Source: Nonomuraea spiralis
GTDB lineage: Bacteria > Actinomycetota > Actinomycetes > Streptosporangiales > Streptosporangiaceae
Direction: 5' to 3'
Assembly: GCF_014648435.1 (NCBI RefSeq)
Contig: NZ_BMRC01000055.1
Location: 1-34,706, forward strand
DNA: 34,706 bases
Shown piece after piece: positions 15,659 through 23,253 of the stretch. The first letter of the stretch is position 1, and the number at the start of each line of letters is the position of its first letter. Below the pieces are notes generated by a model. The model made no database searches and was not told the DNA's origin. It saw only the letters and a list, made by a program, of their open reading frames with translations. A program made the translations under genes and the position numbers.

Positions 15659-15684
15659 GGGCGGACGGCAAGAGCCGCCCGCCC
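15659..15684 (-). terminator. Hairpin immediately after oppA (partial terminator or stabiliser)
   Basis: On the minus strand GGGCGGGCGGC, loop TCTT, GCCGTCCGCCC: an 11-bp stem with one G-U pair, starting 11 bases after the oppA stop. There is no T-run, so it probably acts as a leaky or stabilising hairpin. Confidence 0.65.
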
Positions 15685-15695
15685 GGCGAATGACG

Positions 15696-17330
15696 TCAGG
15701 CCTTCTCGATGTCGGCCCACTGAACCTGGTTGAGCAGGTTCAGCTTGACGCCCTTGACCTTGGGGGAGTGTCCGAAGTTGCTCCGGTAGAAGTACACCGG
15801 GATGTACGGCATGTCCTTGATCAGGATGTCGTCGGCCTGCTGGTAGAGCTTGAGGCCCTCGGCAGCGTCGGCGGCCTGGTCACCCTTGGCGACGATGTCG
15901 TCGAACTCCTTGTTCTCGTAGCCGCCGTAGTTGGAGCCGGTCGAGATGGCCTGGGTGCCGAAGATCGGCGTCAGGTAGTTCTCGGCCGAGGGGTAGTCGA
16001 TCGACCAACCCATACGGAACAGGCCCTTGTACTTCTTGGCGTCCAGGTCGTCCAGGATGGCCTTGAAGTTCTCGAACGGCTTCGGCGTGACCTCGATGCC
16101 CAGGTTGGCGCGGAGGTTGTTGGCGACGGCCTCGATCCACTCCTTGTGGCCGCCGTCACCGTTGTAGCCGAGCTCCAGCTTGGCCGGGCCCTTGGCGTCG
16201 GCGTAGAGCTTCTTCGCCTCGGCCGGGTTGTACGTGCAGGCCGTGCAGGCGCCCTGACGGTAACCGGGGATGGCCGGGTTGATGAAGTCGTCGGCCGGGG
16301 CGCGGGTGCCCGCGAAGACCGTCTCGGTGATGGTCTTGCGGTCGATGGCCATGGAGATGGCCTTGCGCACGTCCGGGTTCTTGAACTCGGGGTTGTACTT
16401 CAGCGGGACGCCGATGTAACCGACAGAGGCGTCGGGCTCGTCGAAGTAGCGGTCGCCGAGGACGGACTTGGCGGTCGCGATCGCCGAGGCGGGCAGCGAG
16501 TCGTCCACGTCCAGGTTCTCGGCCTGGAGGTCCTGGAAGGCGGTCTCGGCCGAGCTGTAGATCTTGAACTGCAGCTTGGTCCAGTTCTTCGGCTTGGGGC
16601 CGGGGAACTTGTCGTAGACCGTCATGTCGATGGTCTGCGCGCCGCCCTTCTTGTAGGGCTTGTCGACCTTGAAGATGCCCTGGCCGATCGGCTGCTCGCC
16701 GTAGGCCTGGGTCACCTTTCCGTCGGCACCGAGCGCGGAGGCCGGCAGCGGGTAGAAGGCGGTGTACCCGAGCATCGTCTTGAACTGCGAGAACGGTGCG
16801 GACAGCGTGACCTCAAGGGTGCTGTCGTCGACAGCCTTGAGGCCCTTCATCTCCTTGGTCGTCGGCGTCTTGCCCTCGCCCGGGTGGACGTCGGCGAAGC
16901 CGTCGATGCGGGAGAAGAAGGCGGAGGAGCTCATGGCGTTGTCCTGGTTGGCGCCATAGTTCCAGGCCCGCGCGTAGTCAGCCGCGGTGACCGGCTTGCC
17001 GTCGTGCCAGGTGTAGCCCGACTTGAGCTTGATCGTCCAGACCTTGCTGTCCTGGGTGGTGATCGACTCGGCGGCCTCTTCAACCGGCTGCTTGTTCTCG
17101 TCGTACTTGACGAGCGGCGAGAACACCGCGGCGAGGACTTCGGAGCCCTCGGTCTCGGTGGTGTTCAGCGGGTTGAGAAGCTCCTGAGGCTCACCGATCT
17201 CCATGCGGACCGGCGTTTCGCCGCCGCCCGCGGCAGTGCCGCCGTCCGAGGCACCGCCGCCACACGCGGCAACCGCGAGGGCGAGCAGCGCGGTACCGGC
17301 GACGATCTGTGCGCCCTTAGTAACACGCAT
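15696..17330 (-). CDS. oppA: Oligopeptide-binding lipoprotein OppA (SBP family 5)
   Basis: A 544-residue extracytoplasmic substrate-binding protein. The lipobox LAVAAC puts the lipidated cysteine at residue 23, followed by a Gly/Ser/Thr-rich linker. Family 5 landmarks are WTIKLKSGYTWHDGKPVTAADY and the C-terminal MPYIPVYFYRSN. A CTACTY cysteine pair near residue 360 suggests a disulfide. ATG 17330 has GGGAGGAT about 11 bases before it. It is the first gene of oppABCDF, and the hairpins downstream should favour its higher expression. Peptide import of this type often influences development in sporulating actinobacteria; that link is inference here. Confidence 0.95.
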   Translation of the reverse strand: MRVTKGAQIVAGTALLALAVAACGGGASDGGTAAGGGETPVRMEIGEPQELLNPLNTTETEGSEVLAAVFSPLVKYDENKQPVEEAAESITTQDSKVWTIKLKSGYTWHDGKPVTAADYARAWNYGANQDNAMSSSAFFSRIDGFADVHPGEGKTPTTKEMKGLKAVDDSTLEVTLSAPFSQFKTMLGYTAFYPLPASALGADGKVTQAYGEQPIGQGIFKVDKPYKKGGAQTIDMTVYDKFPGPKPKNWTKLQFKIYSSAETAFQDLQAENLDVDDSLPASAIATAKSVLGDRYFDEPDASVGYIGVPLKYNPEFKNPDVRKAISMAIDRKTITETVFAGTRAPADDFINPAIPGYRQGACTACTYNPAEAKKLYADAKGPAKLELGYNGDGGHKEWIEAVANNLRANLGIEVTPKPFENFKAILDDLDAKKYKGLFRMGWSIDYPSAENYLTPIFGTQAISTGSNYGGYENKEFDDIVAKGDQAADAAEGLKLYQQADDILIKDMPYIPVYFYRSNFGHSPKVKGVKLNLLNQVQWADIEKA

Positions 17331-17345
17331 GGTGATAAAAATCCT

Positions 17346-17787
17346 CCCTCTACAGGTGGGCGACAGCGCTGAGCTGCGGTGATGGTAAGCAGCCTGACGG
17401 GGGGTTCCTGGTATCCCCCGGATTTGGCTGACATGGTCAAACCAGCCGACGCCCTGCCAGTCGATCGCGACTATCTCTTACTACTTGCCACCAGCGAGTC
17501 TCTGGCGCGTTGCAGTTCGGTCACACGTGCGCCAAACCAGCGTCACAGACATTCTGCCCATAAGACTACAAACACCCCAGAGATGCTCAAACAGGTCAAG
17601 CCTGGACGTGAACAGCGGATGAAAAATACCCCCTACAGGACAGTGGTCGCGCCCTTCCCGCCATGGCCCGCCTCACTGGGCTACGGTTGTGCGAGTCTTG
17701 ACGGCACCTTGGAACCTGGCGCCCCAAGACTCCGTCCAAGCATCTGCCGCGTCCCTCGCGGCAGGCACCCCACCGACCGGGATCCAA
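17346..17787. other. Gene-free divergent region between oppA and the ABC-2 permease gene
   Basis: About 450 bases with no credible reading frame. It has lower GC than its surroundings around 17530-17640. It holds a possible oppA leader hairpin (CGGGGG / CCCCCG, 17398-17420), a weak minus-strand TTGACC/GATACC promoter pair, and a perfect 8-bp dyad CTGCCGCG-5-CGCGGCAG at 17744-17764, 24 bases upstream of the + strand -10. The dyad could be an operator for the exporter genes. Confidence 0.55.
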
Positions 17788-17793
17788 TAGAGT
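17788..17793 (+). promoter_or_regulatory. -10 element of a likely leaderless exporter transcript
   Basis: TAGAGT lies 7 bases before the ATG at 17801. There is no Shine-Dalgarno sequence and no convincing -35. Confidence 0.5.
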
Positions 17794-17800
17794 CCTTGCC

Positions 17801-18736
17801 ATGAGCCAGCCGGAATCCGCTGTCGCGGACGCCCAGGCGGGCGGCCGACGCGGGCAGGAGCCGCTGGCCAAGCTCGCCGAGAGATACGGACTTCGCCGTG
17901 CCATCGCACGGCCGAGGTTCCCTGTCTATCTGCGCCAGCTCGTGGAGCGGCGACACTTCATCCTGACGTACGCGACCTCGCGCAACGTCTCGAAGTACTC
18001 CAGCTCGGCCCTGGGCCAGCTGTGGCAGGTGCTGACCCCCCTCCTGAACGCCGCCATCTACTACGTGATGTTCGGCATCATCCTGGGCGGCAAGGGCAAC
18101 ATCCTGAACTACCCGGCCTTCCTGCTGACCGGGATGTTCGTCTTCACCTACACCCAGCGCACGGTCACGGCGGGCGCCAAGTCCATCTCGGGCAACCTGT
18201 CGATGATCCGCGCCCTGCACTTCCCGCGTGCCTCGTTGCCGCTGGCGTACACGATCCAGGAGCTGCAGCAGCTCGCCATCTCCATGGGCGTGCTCCTCGT
18301 GATCGTGGTGGCCACCGGCGAATGGCCCACCTGGTTCTGGCTCATGATCCCGGTGGTGCTGGCGCTCCAGACGATGTTCAACGTCGGGGCCAGCCTGGTG
18401 ATCGCCCGGATGGGCGCCCAGATGCGCGACCTCAACCAGTTGCTGCCGTTCATCACCCGCACCTGGCTCTACGCCTCGGGCGTCTTCTTCTCGATCCAGG
18501 ACAAGGTGGTCGGCTCGGCGAAGCTGCCCCAGTGGGTCGCCGACGTGATGTACCTGAACCCGACGGCCTCCTACATCGAGTGGATGCGCGACATCCTCAT
18601 CAAGACCTACCACCCGGAGAACGGGCACAACCCGCCGACGATGGTGCTGGTTTCTTGCGTATTCTGGGCAGTGTTCGCACTCGGCTTCGGCTTCTGGTAC
18701 TTCTGGCGGTCCGAGGAGAGGTACGGGCGTGGCTGA
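17801..18736 (+). CDS. ABC-2 type polysaccharide/teichoic acid export permease (Wzm/TagG type)
   Basis: A 311-residue integral membrane protein with six hydrophobic segments, for example LTPLLNAAIYYVMFGIILG and MVLVSCVFWAVFALGFGFWYF. The cytosolic N-terminal segment and the late YLNPTASYIEWMRDIL motif are typical of Wzm/TagG permeases, which move lipid-linked polymers to the outer face of the membrane. The next gene, overlapping by 8 bases, is the matching ATPase. The substrate could be a teichoic acid, arabinogalactan precursor or other wall glycan; no glycosyltransferase lies nearby to decide. Confidence 0.9.
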   Translation: MSQPESAVADAQAGGRRGQEPLAKLAERYGLRRAIARPRFPVYLRQLVERRHFILTYATSRNVSKYSSSALGQLWQVLTPLLNAAIYYVMFGIILGGKGNILNYPAFLLTGMFVFTYTQRTVTAGAKSISGNLSMIRALHFPRASLPLAYTIQELQQLAISMGVLLVIVVATGEWPTWFWLMIPVVLALQTMFNVGASLVIARMGAQMRDLNQLLPFITRTWLYASGVFFSIQDKVVGSAKLPQWVADVMYLNPTASYIEWMRDILIKTYHPENGHNPPTMVLVSCVFWAVFALGFGFWYFWRSEERYGRG

Positions 18737-19595
18737 ACTGACGGAGGAGCTGTCACAGGTGAAGGGCGAGGAGCCCGCCGTCCCCAACAAGGACGTCAGG
18801 GTGCACCCCAACCCGGAGCCCCGGGACAAGCGTCCGCTCGACGTACCCACGGGCACCCCGACCGTCATCGTGGACGACCTGCACATCGTCTACCGCGTCT
18901 ACGGGACGGCCACCGACAACGAGAAGGGCAACGCGGTCAACGCGCTCACGCGCGTTCTGAAGCGCCAGGGCCGTCCGCAGATGAAAGAGGTCCACGCCGT
19001 CAAGGGCGTGACCTTCGTGGCCTATCACGGCGACGCCATCGGCATCGTGGGCCGCAACGGGTCGGGCAAGTCCACGCTGCTGCGTGCGATCGCCGGTCTT
19101 CTCCCGCCGCACGCGGGCGCCGTCTACACCGACGGTCAGCCCTCGTTGCTCGGCGTCAACGCCGCGCTGATGCGCGAGCTGACCGGTGAGCGCAACATCG
19201 TCCTCGGCTGCTACGCCATGGGTATGACGCCGGCGGAGGTCAGGGAGAAGTACCAGGAGATCGTCGACTTCTCCGGCATCGACGAGTTCGTCCAGCTGCC
19301 CATGTCCACCTACTCCTCCGGCATGGGCGCGCGGCTGCGCTTCGCCATCTCCTCGGCCAAGACGCACGACGTGCTGCTCATCGACGAGGCCCTGGCCACG
19401 GGCGACCGCGAGTTCCGCAAGAAGAGCGAGGCCCGCATCCGGCAGATCCGCGAGTCCGCCGGCACGGTCTTCCTGGTCGCCCACGACCTCAAGGTCATCG
19501 AGGAGACCTGCAACCGGGTCATCTGGCTGCACAAGGGCAAGATCAAGATGGACGGCGACCCCAAGGAAGTCATCGCCGCCTACAACAAGGGCTGA
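18729..19595 (+). CDS. ABC polysaccharide export ATPase (Wzt/TagH type)
   Basis: A 288-residue ATPase. Walker A is GRNGSGKST, the signature is YSSGMGARLRFAI (the YSSGM form typical of TagH/Wzt), Walker B is VLLIDEALATGD and the H-loop is VAHDL. An N-terminal extension of about 45 residues is rich in Glu and Pro. There is no C-terminal carbohydrate-binding domain such as O-antigen Wzt proteins carry, so it resembles TagH or mycobacterial RfbE. The start is GTG 18729, coupled to the permease by an 8-base overlap. Confidence 0.9.
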   Translation: MAELTEELSQVKGEEPAVPNKDVRVHPNPEPRDKRPLDVPTGTPTVIVDDLHIVYRVYGTATDNEKGNAVNALTRVLKRQGRPQMKEVHAVKGVTFVAYHGDAIGIVGRNGSGKSTLLRAIAGLLPPHAGAVYTDGQPSLLGVNAALMRELTGERNIVLGCYAMGMTPAEVREKYQEIVDFSGIDEFVQLPMSTYSSGMGARLRFAISSAKTHDVLLIDEALATGDREFRKKSEARIRQIRESAGTVFLVAHDLKVIEETCNRVIWLHKGKIKMDGDPKEVIAAYNKG

Positions 19596-19646
19596 GCCAC
19601 CCGTCGATCATCTGTGCGAAACGCGGGTGACTCGCGCGCCGAAACA

Positions 19647-19692
19647 CTGACACCGTGACTGCCGTTCCGATAGAATTCGAACGCGGATTCGA
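19647..19692 (+). promoter_or_regulatory. Promoter with overlapping LexA (SOS) box
   Basis: CTGACA (19647-19652), an 18-base spacer and TAGAAT (19671-19676). Immediately after the -10, at 19677-19692, stands TCGAAC-GCGG-ATTCGA. This fits the actinobacterial SOS box TCGAAC-N4-GTTCGA with one mismatch. LexA bound here would cover the transcription start (about 19683). Confidence 0.7.
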
Positions 19693-19724
19693 ACCAATGA
19701 ACGCTGACGGAGTGGGGGCGCGCG

Positions 19725-19880
19725 ATGGGAGAGCTTTCGGCCGCGATCGACCACCTGGCCATCGAGGACGTGGCCGAGATCCCCAGGATGCAGCTCGCCG
19801 AGCAGCTGCTGGAGCTTCACTGGCAGATGGCCCGCCTGCAGGCCCAGATAGCCCGCCGCACCGGCGTCCGCCTTCCCTGA
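19725..19880 (+). CDS. Small SOS-controlled protein resembling the N-terminus of DUF222/13E12 proteins
   Basis: A 51-residue protein starting MGELSAAIDHLAIEDVAEIP and containing LAEQLLELHWQMARLQAQIARR, an amphipathic helix. About 90% of its third codon positions are G or C, as in neighbouring genes. A GGGGG run lies 6 bases before the ATG. The pattern recalls the first 50 residues of DUF222/HNH (13E12-repeat) proteins, whose genes often carry SOS boxes in mycobacteria; this likeness is from memory and uncertain. The rest of such a protein is absent and the stop is clean, so it is either a stand-alone mini-protein or a truncated remnant that kept its LexA-controlled promoter. Confidence 0.7.
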   Translation: MGELSAAIDHLAIEDVAEIPRMQLAEQLLELHWQMARLQAQIARRTGVRLP

Positions 19881-19901
19881 CGACGAATAGGCCAGGGACG
19901 T

Positions 19902-19936
19902 AAAAAGGCCGCCGGCCCCGGGGCGGGGCCGGCGGC
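19902..19936 (-). terminator. Strong intrinsic terminator, minus strand
   Basis: A perfect 12-bp GC stem (GCCGCCGGCCCC / GGGGCCGGCGGC) with a 5-base loop, followed on the minus strand by a run of five T. It is 27 bases after the stop of the small + strand gene but its T-run serves the opposite strand. Confidence 0.85.
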
Positions 19937-20378
19937 GGGCTCGGCGCGACGCCGCTGCCCTGCAGTAAGCGGCGGGACGCGCGGGCGAACCCCGGGCTGG
20001 GACACATCCACCCAGACCCGTGACGGTTCCGCCGATCGAGCGGCGGGTCCGCAACCCACGCGCGGCAGTGCCACCAGTGCGCTCGGCACCTTTGAGCACA
20101 CCATCGGCCTGCCGCGTCGGTGTGACGGCGTCCCCGTCGCCATCCGGGCGTTCGCTGACGCCCGGATGATCGGGAACACGCTGTCGGGAAAACCTGGCGC
20201 GCCTGAACGCGGCCGCCTCACGGCCGTCACGGCCGGTTCGCGAGCGTCGGCACCTAGGGACGCCGGCGAACCGTCGTACCGGCCCTCAGCGGGCCGTGTC
20301 CGCGCGTCGGTACGGAATGTCCGGAACGCTCCCGTGCGGGTCACATCCTGAACACGTCCGGCACGCGCCGTGCTCGCG
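19937..20378 (-). ncRNA. Hairpin-rich gene-free stretch: candidate non-coding RNA or long 3' UTR
   Basis: About 440 bases without a credible gene; the open frames here lack codon bias. It contains a perfect 11-bp hairpin (CATCCGGGCGT / ACGCCCGGATG, 20141-20168), a two-step stem at 20235-20272 (GGTTCGC/GCGAACC outside, GCGTC/GACGC inside), and another at 20275-20313 (CGTACCG/CGGTACG outside, GGCCC/GGGCC inside). The minus-strand terminator at 19902-19936 closes it. It could be the 3' UTR of the secreted-protein gene that stops at 20379 or a separate RNA. I do not recognise rnpB, tmRNA, SRP RNA, 6S RNA or a known riboswitch. Confidence 0.4.
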
Positions 20379-21395
20379 TCAGTCGCGAGCCCAGGGGCCC
20401 CGCACCGAGCTCGTCAGCGCGTCGGTGCTCCAGCCGAGGGCGGACACCATGTCGCTGTAGGAGCCGGCGGCCTTGGAGCCGTTGGACGAGACGAGACCCG
20501 CGGTGTCCGCCATGAGCGGGGTGATCTCGTCGACGGAGGCGGCCTGGGTGGTGCCGGGCAGCGCCTCTACGACCGGAGCGGCCTCGACGGGGGCGACCTG
20601 TCCGACCATCGGGCCCAGCTCGGCGCCCGAGGCGTGCGGCAAGGCCATCCTGGCGGCCCGGCCGAGCCCGCCCACCGCGGTCTCCGTGGACAGGTCGCGC
20701 AGCCCCTTGGCGGCGCCCGTCATGGTCGCGGCGGTGTTCCCGGCGTTCCCGGCGTTGCCGGCGCCCATGCCCGGCAGCAGCATGCCGCCGCCCACCTTGC
20801 CCATCGCGCCGCCGACGGAGGCGCCGACCAGGCCGCTCATCGTGTCCATGGCACCCCGCAGCGGGGCGCTCGTGCCGGTGACCTCGGTGTGGCTCGGCGG
20901 CGCGGCCTTGACCAGCGGCTGCGCCATGCGCGCGCCGCCGAGCAGCGGCAGCGACTTGGTGATGCCCTGACCGCCGCCGCCGATCGCCATGCCGCCGAGG
21001 ATGGGCGACAGCTCGGGCAGCGGGCCGCTGGAGCGGGTGACGTCCTCGGCCGCGTTCGGCGTCATCGCCAGGCTCGCGCGCCGGTTCTCGTCGGCGGTGT
21101 CGCGGGCGATGGCGTCGGCCATGGCGTCGTCCGCCTTGGGCTTGTTGCTCTTGGTCAGGCCGCCCAGGCCGCCGCCCAGGCCGCCGAGACCGCCGCCCAG
21201 GCTGCTCAGCAGGTCGCCGCCGAGCAGCCCGCCGAGCAGGTCGAGCGGGCTTCCGCTGGTGCCCCCGCCGAGACTGTCCAGCGGGACGATCTTGGCGGTG
21301 TGAGTGAATTGAACTTCTGCTTGAGCTGGCACGGCCAAAGCCGCCGCCAAGCCGAATGCTGTGACGGCAACGGCCGCCTTGACTACTCGATTCAT
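20379..21395 (-). CDS. Secreted Gly/Leu-rich protein of unknown function
   Basis: A 338-residue exported protein. The signal peptide (KAAVAVTAFGLAAALAVPAQA) is cut near residue 26. A low-complexity Gly/Leu block follows at about residues 43-80 (repeats of GGL and GGGLGGL), then stretches rich in Gly, Ala, Met and Pro and a more ordered C-terminus with ALGWSTDALTSSV. It contains no cysteine and no catalytic motif that I recognise. ATG 21395 is preceded by GGGAAGG with 6-base spacing. A surface or wall-matrix role is possible, but there is no direct evidence. Confidence 0.8.
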   Translation of the reverse strand: MNRVVKAAVAVTAFGLAAALAVPAQAEVQFTHTAKIVPLDSLGGGTSGSPLDLLGGLLGGDLLSSLGGGLGGLGGGLGGLTKSNKPKADDAMADAIARDTADENRRASLAMTPNAAEDVTRSSGPLPELSPILGGMAIGGGGQGITKSLPLLGGARMAQPLVKAAPPSHTEVTGTSAPLRGAMDTMSGLVGASVGGAMGKVGGGMLLPGMGAGNAGNAGNTAATMTGAAKGLRDLSTETAVGGLGRAARMALPHASGAELGPMVGQVAPVEAAPVVEALPGTTQAASVDEITPLMADTAGLVSSNGSKAAGSYSDMVSALGWSTDALTSSVRGPWARD

Positions 21396-21748
21396 GATTG
21401 CCTTCCCGGCTCGTGATCGATCGCTCTCGAATGCGGTGGAAATGCGAATCGATTACCCCCGAAAGCCGTGGCGTGCACGCTATGGGCACCACACGAAGCG
21501 TGCTGTCACGGCTGAGCTACGGAAGCAGTTCTATCACTCACGGTGAGCGCCCGCAGGCGGCCTGAAAGCCCATGTAGCAGGGTTTACAGCCCGGTTACCG
21601 AGTAAAGGGAGAGCGTTGAGCGGAGAGACAAAACGGGAAATACCCAGGTTTTGTTTTGGATTCTGCGCGGACCCGATCATGATCGGATCCGCGACAGGAC
21701 CGGGCGCCCACCCGGCCCGTGAACAAGTGGGCGCATTAACAAATGTCC
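21396..21748. other. Gene-free region with several inverted repeats
   Basis: No credible gene. It holds the leader of the minus-strand secreted-protein gene and three dyads between it and kamA: CAAAAC-GGG/CCC-GTTTTG (21629-21653), a 28-base near-palindrome CGCGGAC-CGATCATGATCG-GATCCGCG (21666-21693, one G-U pair on the minus strand) and GCGCCCAC/GTGGGCGC (21704-21734). Confidence 0.5.
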
Positions 21749-21784
21749 CGCACCACGACCGCGGAATTCCGCGGTCGTGGTGCG
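21749..21784 (-). terminator. 36-bp perfect palindrome after kamA
   Basis: CGCACCACGACCGCGGAA directly followed by its exact reverse complement, centred on GAATTC. It begins 13 bases after the kamA stop. In RNA it forms an 18-bp stem, so a terminator of kamA is the simplest reading, but no T-run follows and the arm is longer than a terminator needs. Confidence 0.65.
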
Positions 21785-21797
21785 AGAACACGACCAC

Positions 21798-23114
21798 TCA
21801 GTTGGGCAGCAGGGCTTCGGCCGGCTCGAACGGAAAACGCTCGGCGAACGCCGGCCGCAGATCCGTCAGCCAGACCGCGGACGGGTCGTACCGGGCGAAG
21901 AACGGCCGCCCGACCAGGTCGGGGTCGCGGGCCTGGATGAAGTGGAGCACGAAGACGCGCTCACCGGCGATCTCGGTGACGCCGTCCACGCACACCTTGC
22001 CCGGCGTGGCCGACATGGACGGCCCCCGCACCGTACGGCACAGGCCGGAGACGGTCGAGTACGCGTCCCTGAAGACCTCGTACGCGCGGGCCAGCGGGAC
22101 GGCGAAGTAGTCCTGCGGCCCGGTGTCCCGCTCGACGAACATGTAGTAGGGGATCATCCCCATCCTGAGCTGCCGCCGCCACATGTGCGACCACACGGCC
22201 GGATCGTCGTTGATCGACCGGATCAGCGGCGCCTGGGTCCTGATCGTGGCCCCGCTGCCGAGGATGCGTTCGACCGCCGATTCCACCCGCGGCGACTCCA
22301 GCTCGCGCGGATGCGTGAAGTGGGCCATGAACGACAGGTTCTTGCCTGCCTTCACCACCTCCTGGAACAGGCCGAGCGTGGCGTCGGCGTCGGGGTCGGT
22401 GGTGAAGCGCTGCGGCCAGTAGGCCAGGGCCTTCGTTCCGATCCGGATTGATTCGAGCTGGTCGAGGCCGAGCAGCGGCTCGATGTAGCGCCGGATGACG
22501 GGCTCACCCATGATCATCGCGTCGCCGCCGGTGATGAGGACGCTGGTGACCTCGGGATGTTGCCGGATGTAGCCGACCATCTGGTCGATGTCGTCGGAGG
22601 CGAACTTCAGGTCCGCGTCCCCGACGAACTGCGCCCACCGGAAGCAGTAGGTGCAGTAGGCGTGACAGGTCTGCCCCTGTTTGGGGAAGAAGAGCACTGT
22701 CTCTGGATATTTATGCTGCATGCCAGGTACCGGCTCGTCGCCCATCTTCGGGACGTTGAGCTCCTTCTGGCCGGCAGGGTGCGGGTTGAGCTGTGCGCGT
22801 ACGCGGTTGGCCTCCGCCTGGATCTCGCCGTTGGGGGCCTCGGCCTTGAGCAGATCGGCCAGCCTGGCCACGTCCGCGGCGGGAAGCATGTCCTCCTGGG
22901 GGAAGACGAGGCGGTAGATGGGATCGTCGGGCGCCGCCGACCAATCTATGAGTTCATCCACGACGTAGGCGTTCGTCCGGAAGGGCAGCACCGTGGCCAC
23001 GGCGCGGACCTTCAGCCGCTCCTCGTCGTCCAGCCCCGCACGCCGCAGGAGCTCGTCGAGGTGCTTGGACGTGTACGCCTTGAAGCGTCGGGTACCTGCC
23101 TGGTTCAAGATCAC
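21798..23114 (-). CDS. KamA-family radical SAM protein (lysine 2,3-aminomutase-like)
   Basis: A 438-residue radical SAM enzyme. The cluster motif CHAYCTYCFRW gives Cys150, Cys154 and Cys157; SVLITGGDAMIM is the SAM-binding GGE-like turn. SATPGKVCVDG near the C-terminus may hold the PLP lysine of aminomutases. Lysine 2,3-aminomutase makes beta-lysine. No acetyltransferase of the ablB type is adjacent, so the substrate is open. I prefer GTG 23114, since GGGAAAGG lies 4 bases upstream; GTG 23159 would add 15 residues but has only AGGG very close. It stands alone, divergent from a DUF1707 gene. Confidence 0.85.
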   Translation of the reverse strand: MILNQAGTRRFKAYTSKHLDELLRRAGLDDEERLKVRAVATVLPFRTNAYVVDELIDWSAAPDDPIYRLVFPQEDMLPAADVARLADLLKAEAPNGEIQAEANRVRAQLNPHPAGQKELNVPKMGDEPVPGMQHKYPETVLFFPKQGQTCHAYCTYCFRWAQFVGDADLKFASDDIDQMVGYIRQHPEVTSVLITGGDAMIMGEPVIRRYIEPLLGLDQLESIRIGTKALAYWPQRFTTDPDADATLGLFQEVVKAGKNLSFMAHFTHPRELESPRVESAVERILGSGATIRTQAPLIRSINDDPAVWSHMWRRQLRMGMIPYYMFVERDTGPQDYFAVPLARAYEVFRDAYSTVSGLCRTVRGPSMSATPGKVCVDGVTEIAGERVFVLHFIQARDPDLVGRPFFARYDPSAVWLTDLRPAFAERFPFEPAEALLPN

Positions 23115-23192
23115 TAGGCCTTTCCCATCTTTTTTTGTTCGATCGCGTGTAAACCTCACGACCCTGTCGCGCGTCTACGGTCCTTAATATCC

Positions 23193-23212
23193 GGACGCGG
23201 CACGCCGCGTCC
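23193..23212. promoter_or_regulatory. 20-bp dyad between kamA and the DUF1707 gene
   Basis: GGACGCGGC-AC-GCCGCGTCC, a perfect 9-bp inverted repeat around two bases. It lies about 80 bases upstream of the kamA start and 80 upstream of the divergent gene, a position suited to an operator shared by both. The binding protein is unknown. Confidence 0.4.
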
Positions 23213-23253
23213 CTGGTTCCGCTGGGCTCCAAGTTTCCTTTCAGCTAGGACAC

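Noticed and set aside
15582..17372. A 596-codon + strand frame opposite oppA
   Set aside because: Shadow of oppA; low-complexity product rich in Val, Leu, Gly, Arg and Asp.
19817..20344. A 175-codon minus-strand frame over the hairpin-rich stretch
   Set aside because: Arg/Pro/Ala-rich string with no third-position bias and no ribosome site; the sequence is better explained by RNA structure.
21749..21784. The 36-bp palindrome as an insertion-sequence end or attachment site
   Set aside because: No transposase or integrase gene, no target duplication and no second copy in the window.
21616..22110. A 164-codon + strand frame reading through the palindromes into kamA
   Set aside because: Mostly antisense to kamA, and its first part is made by palindrome halves (repeated PIMIG, HHDRGIPRSWC), not by a protein domain.
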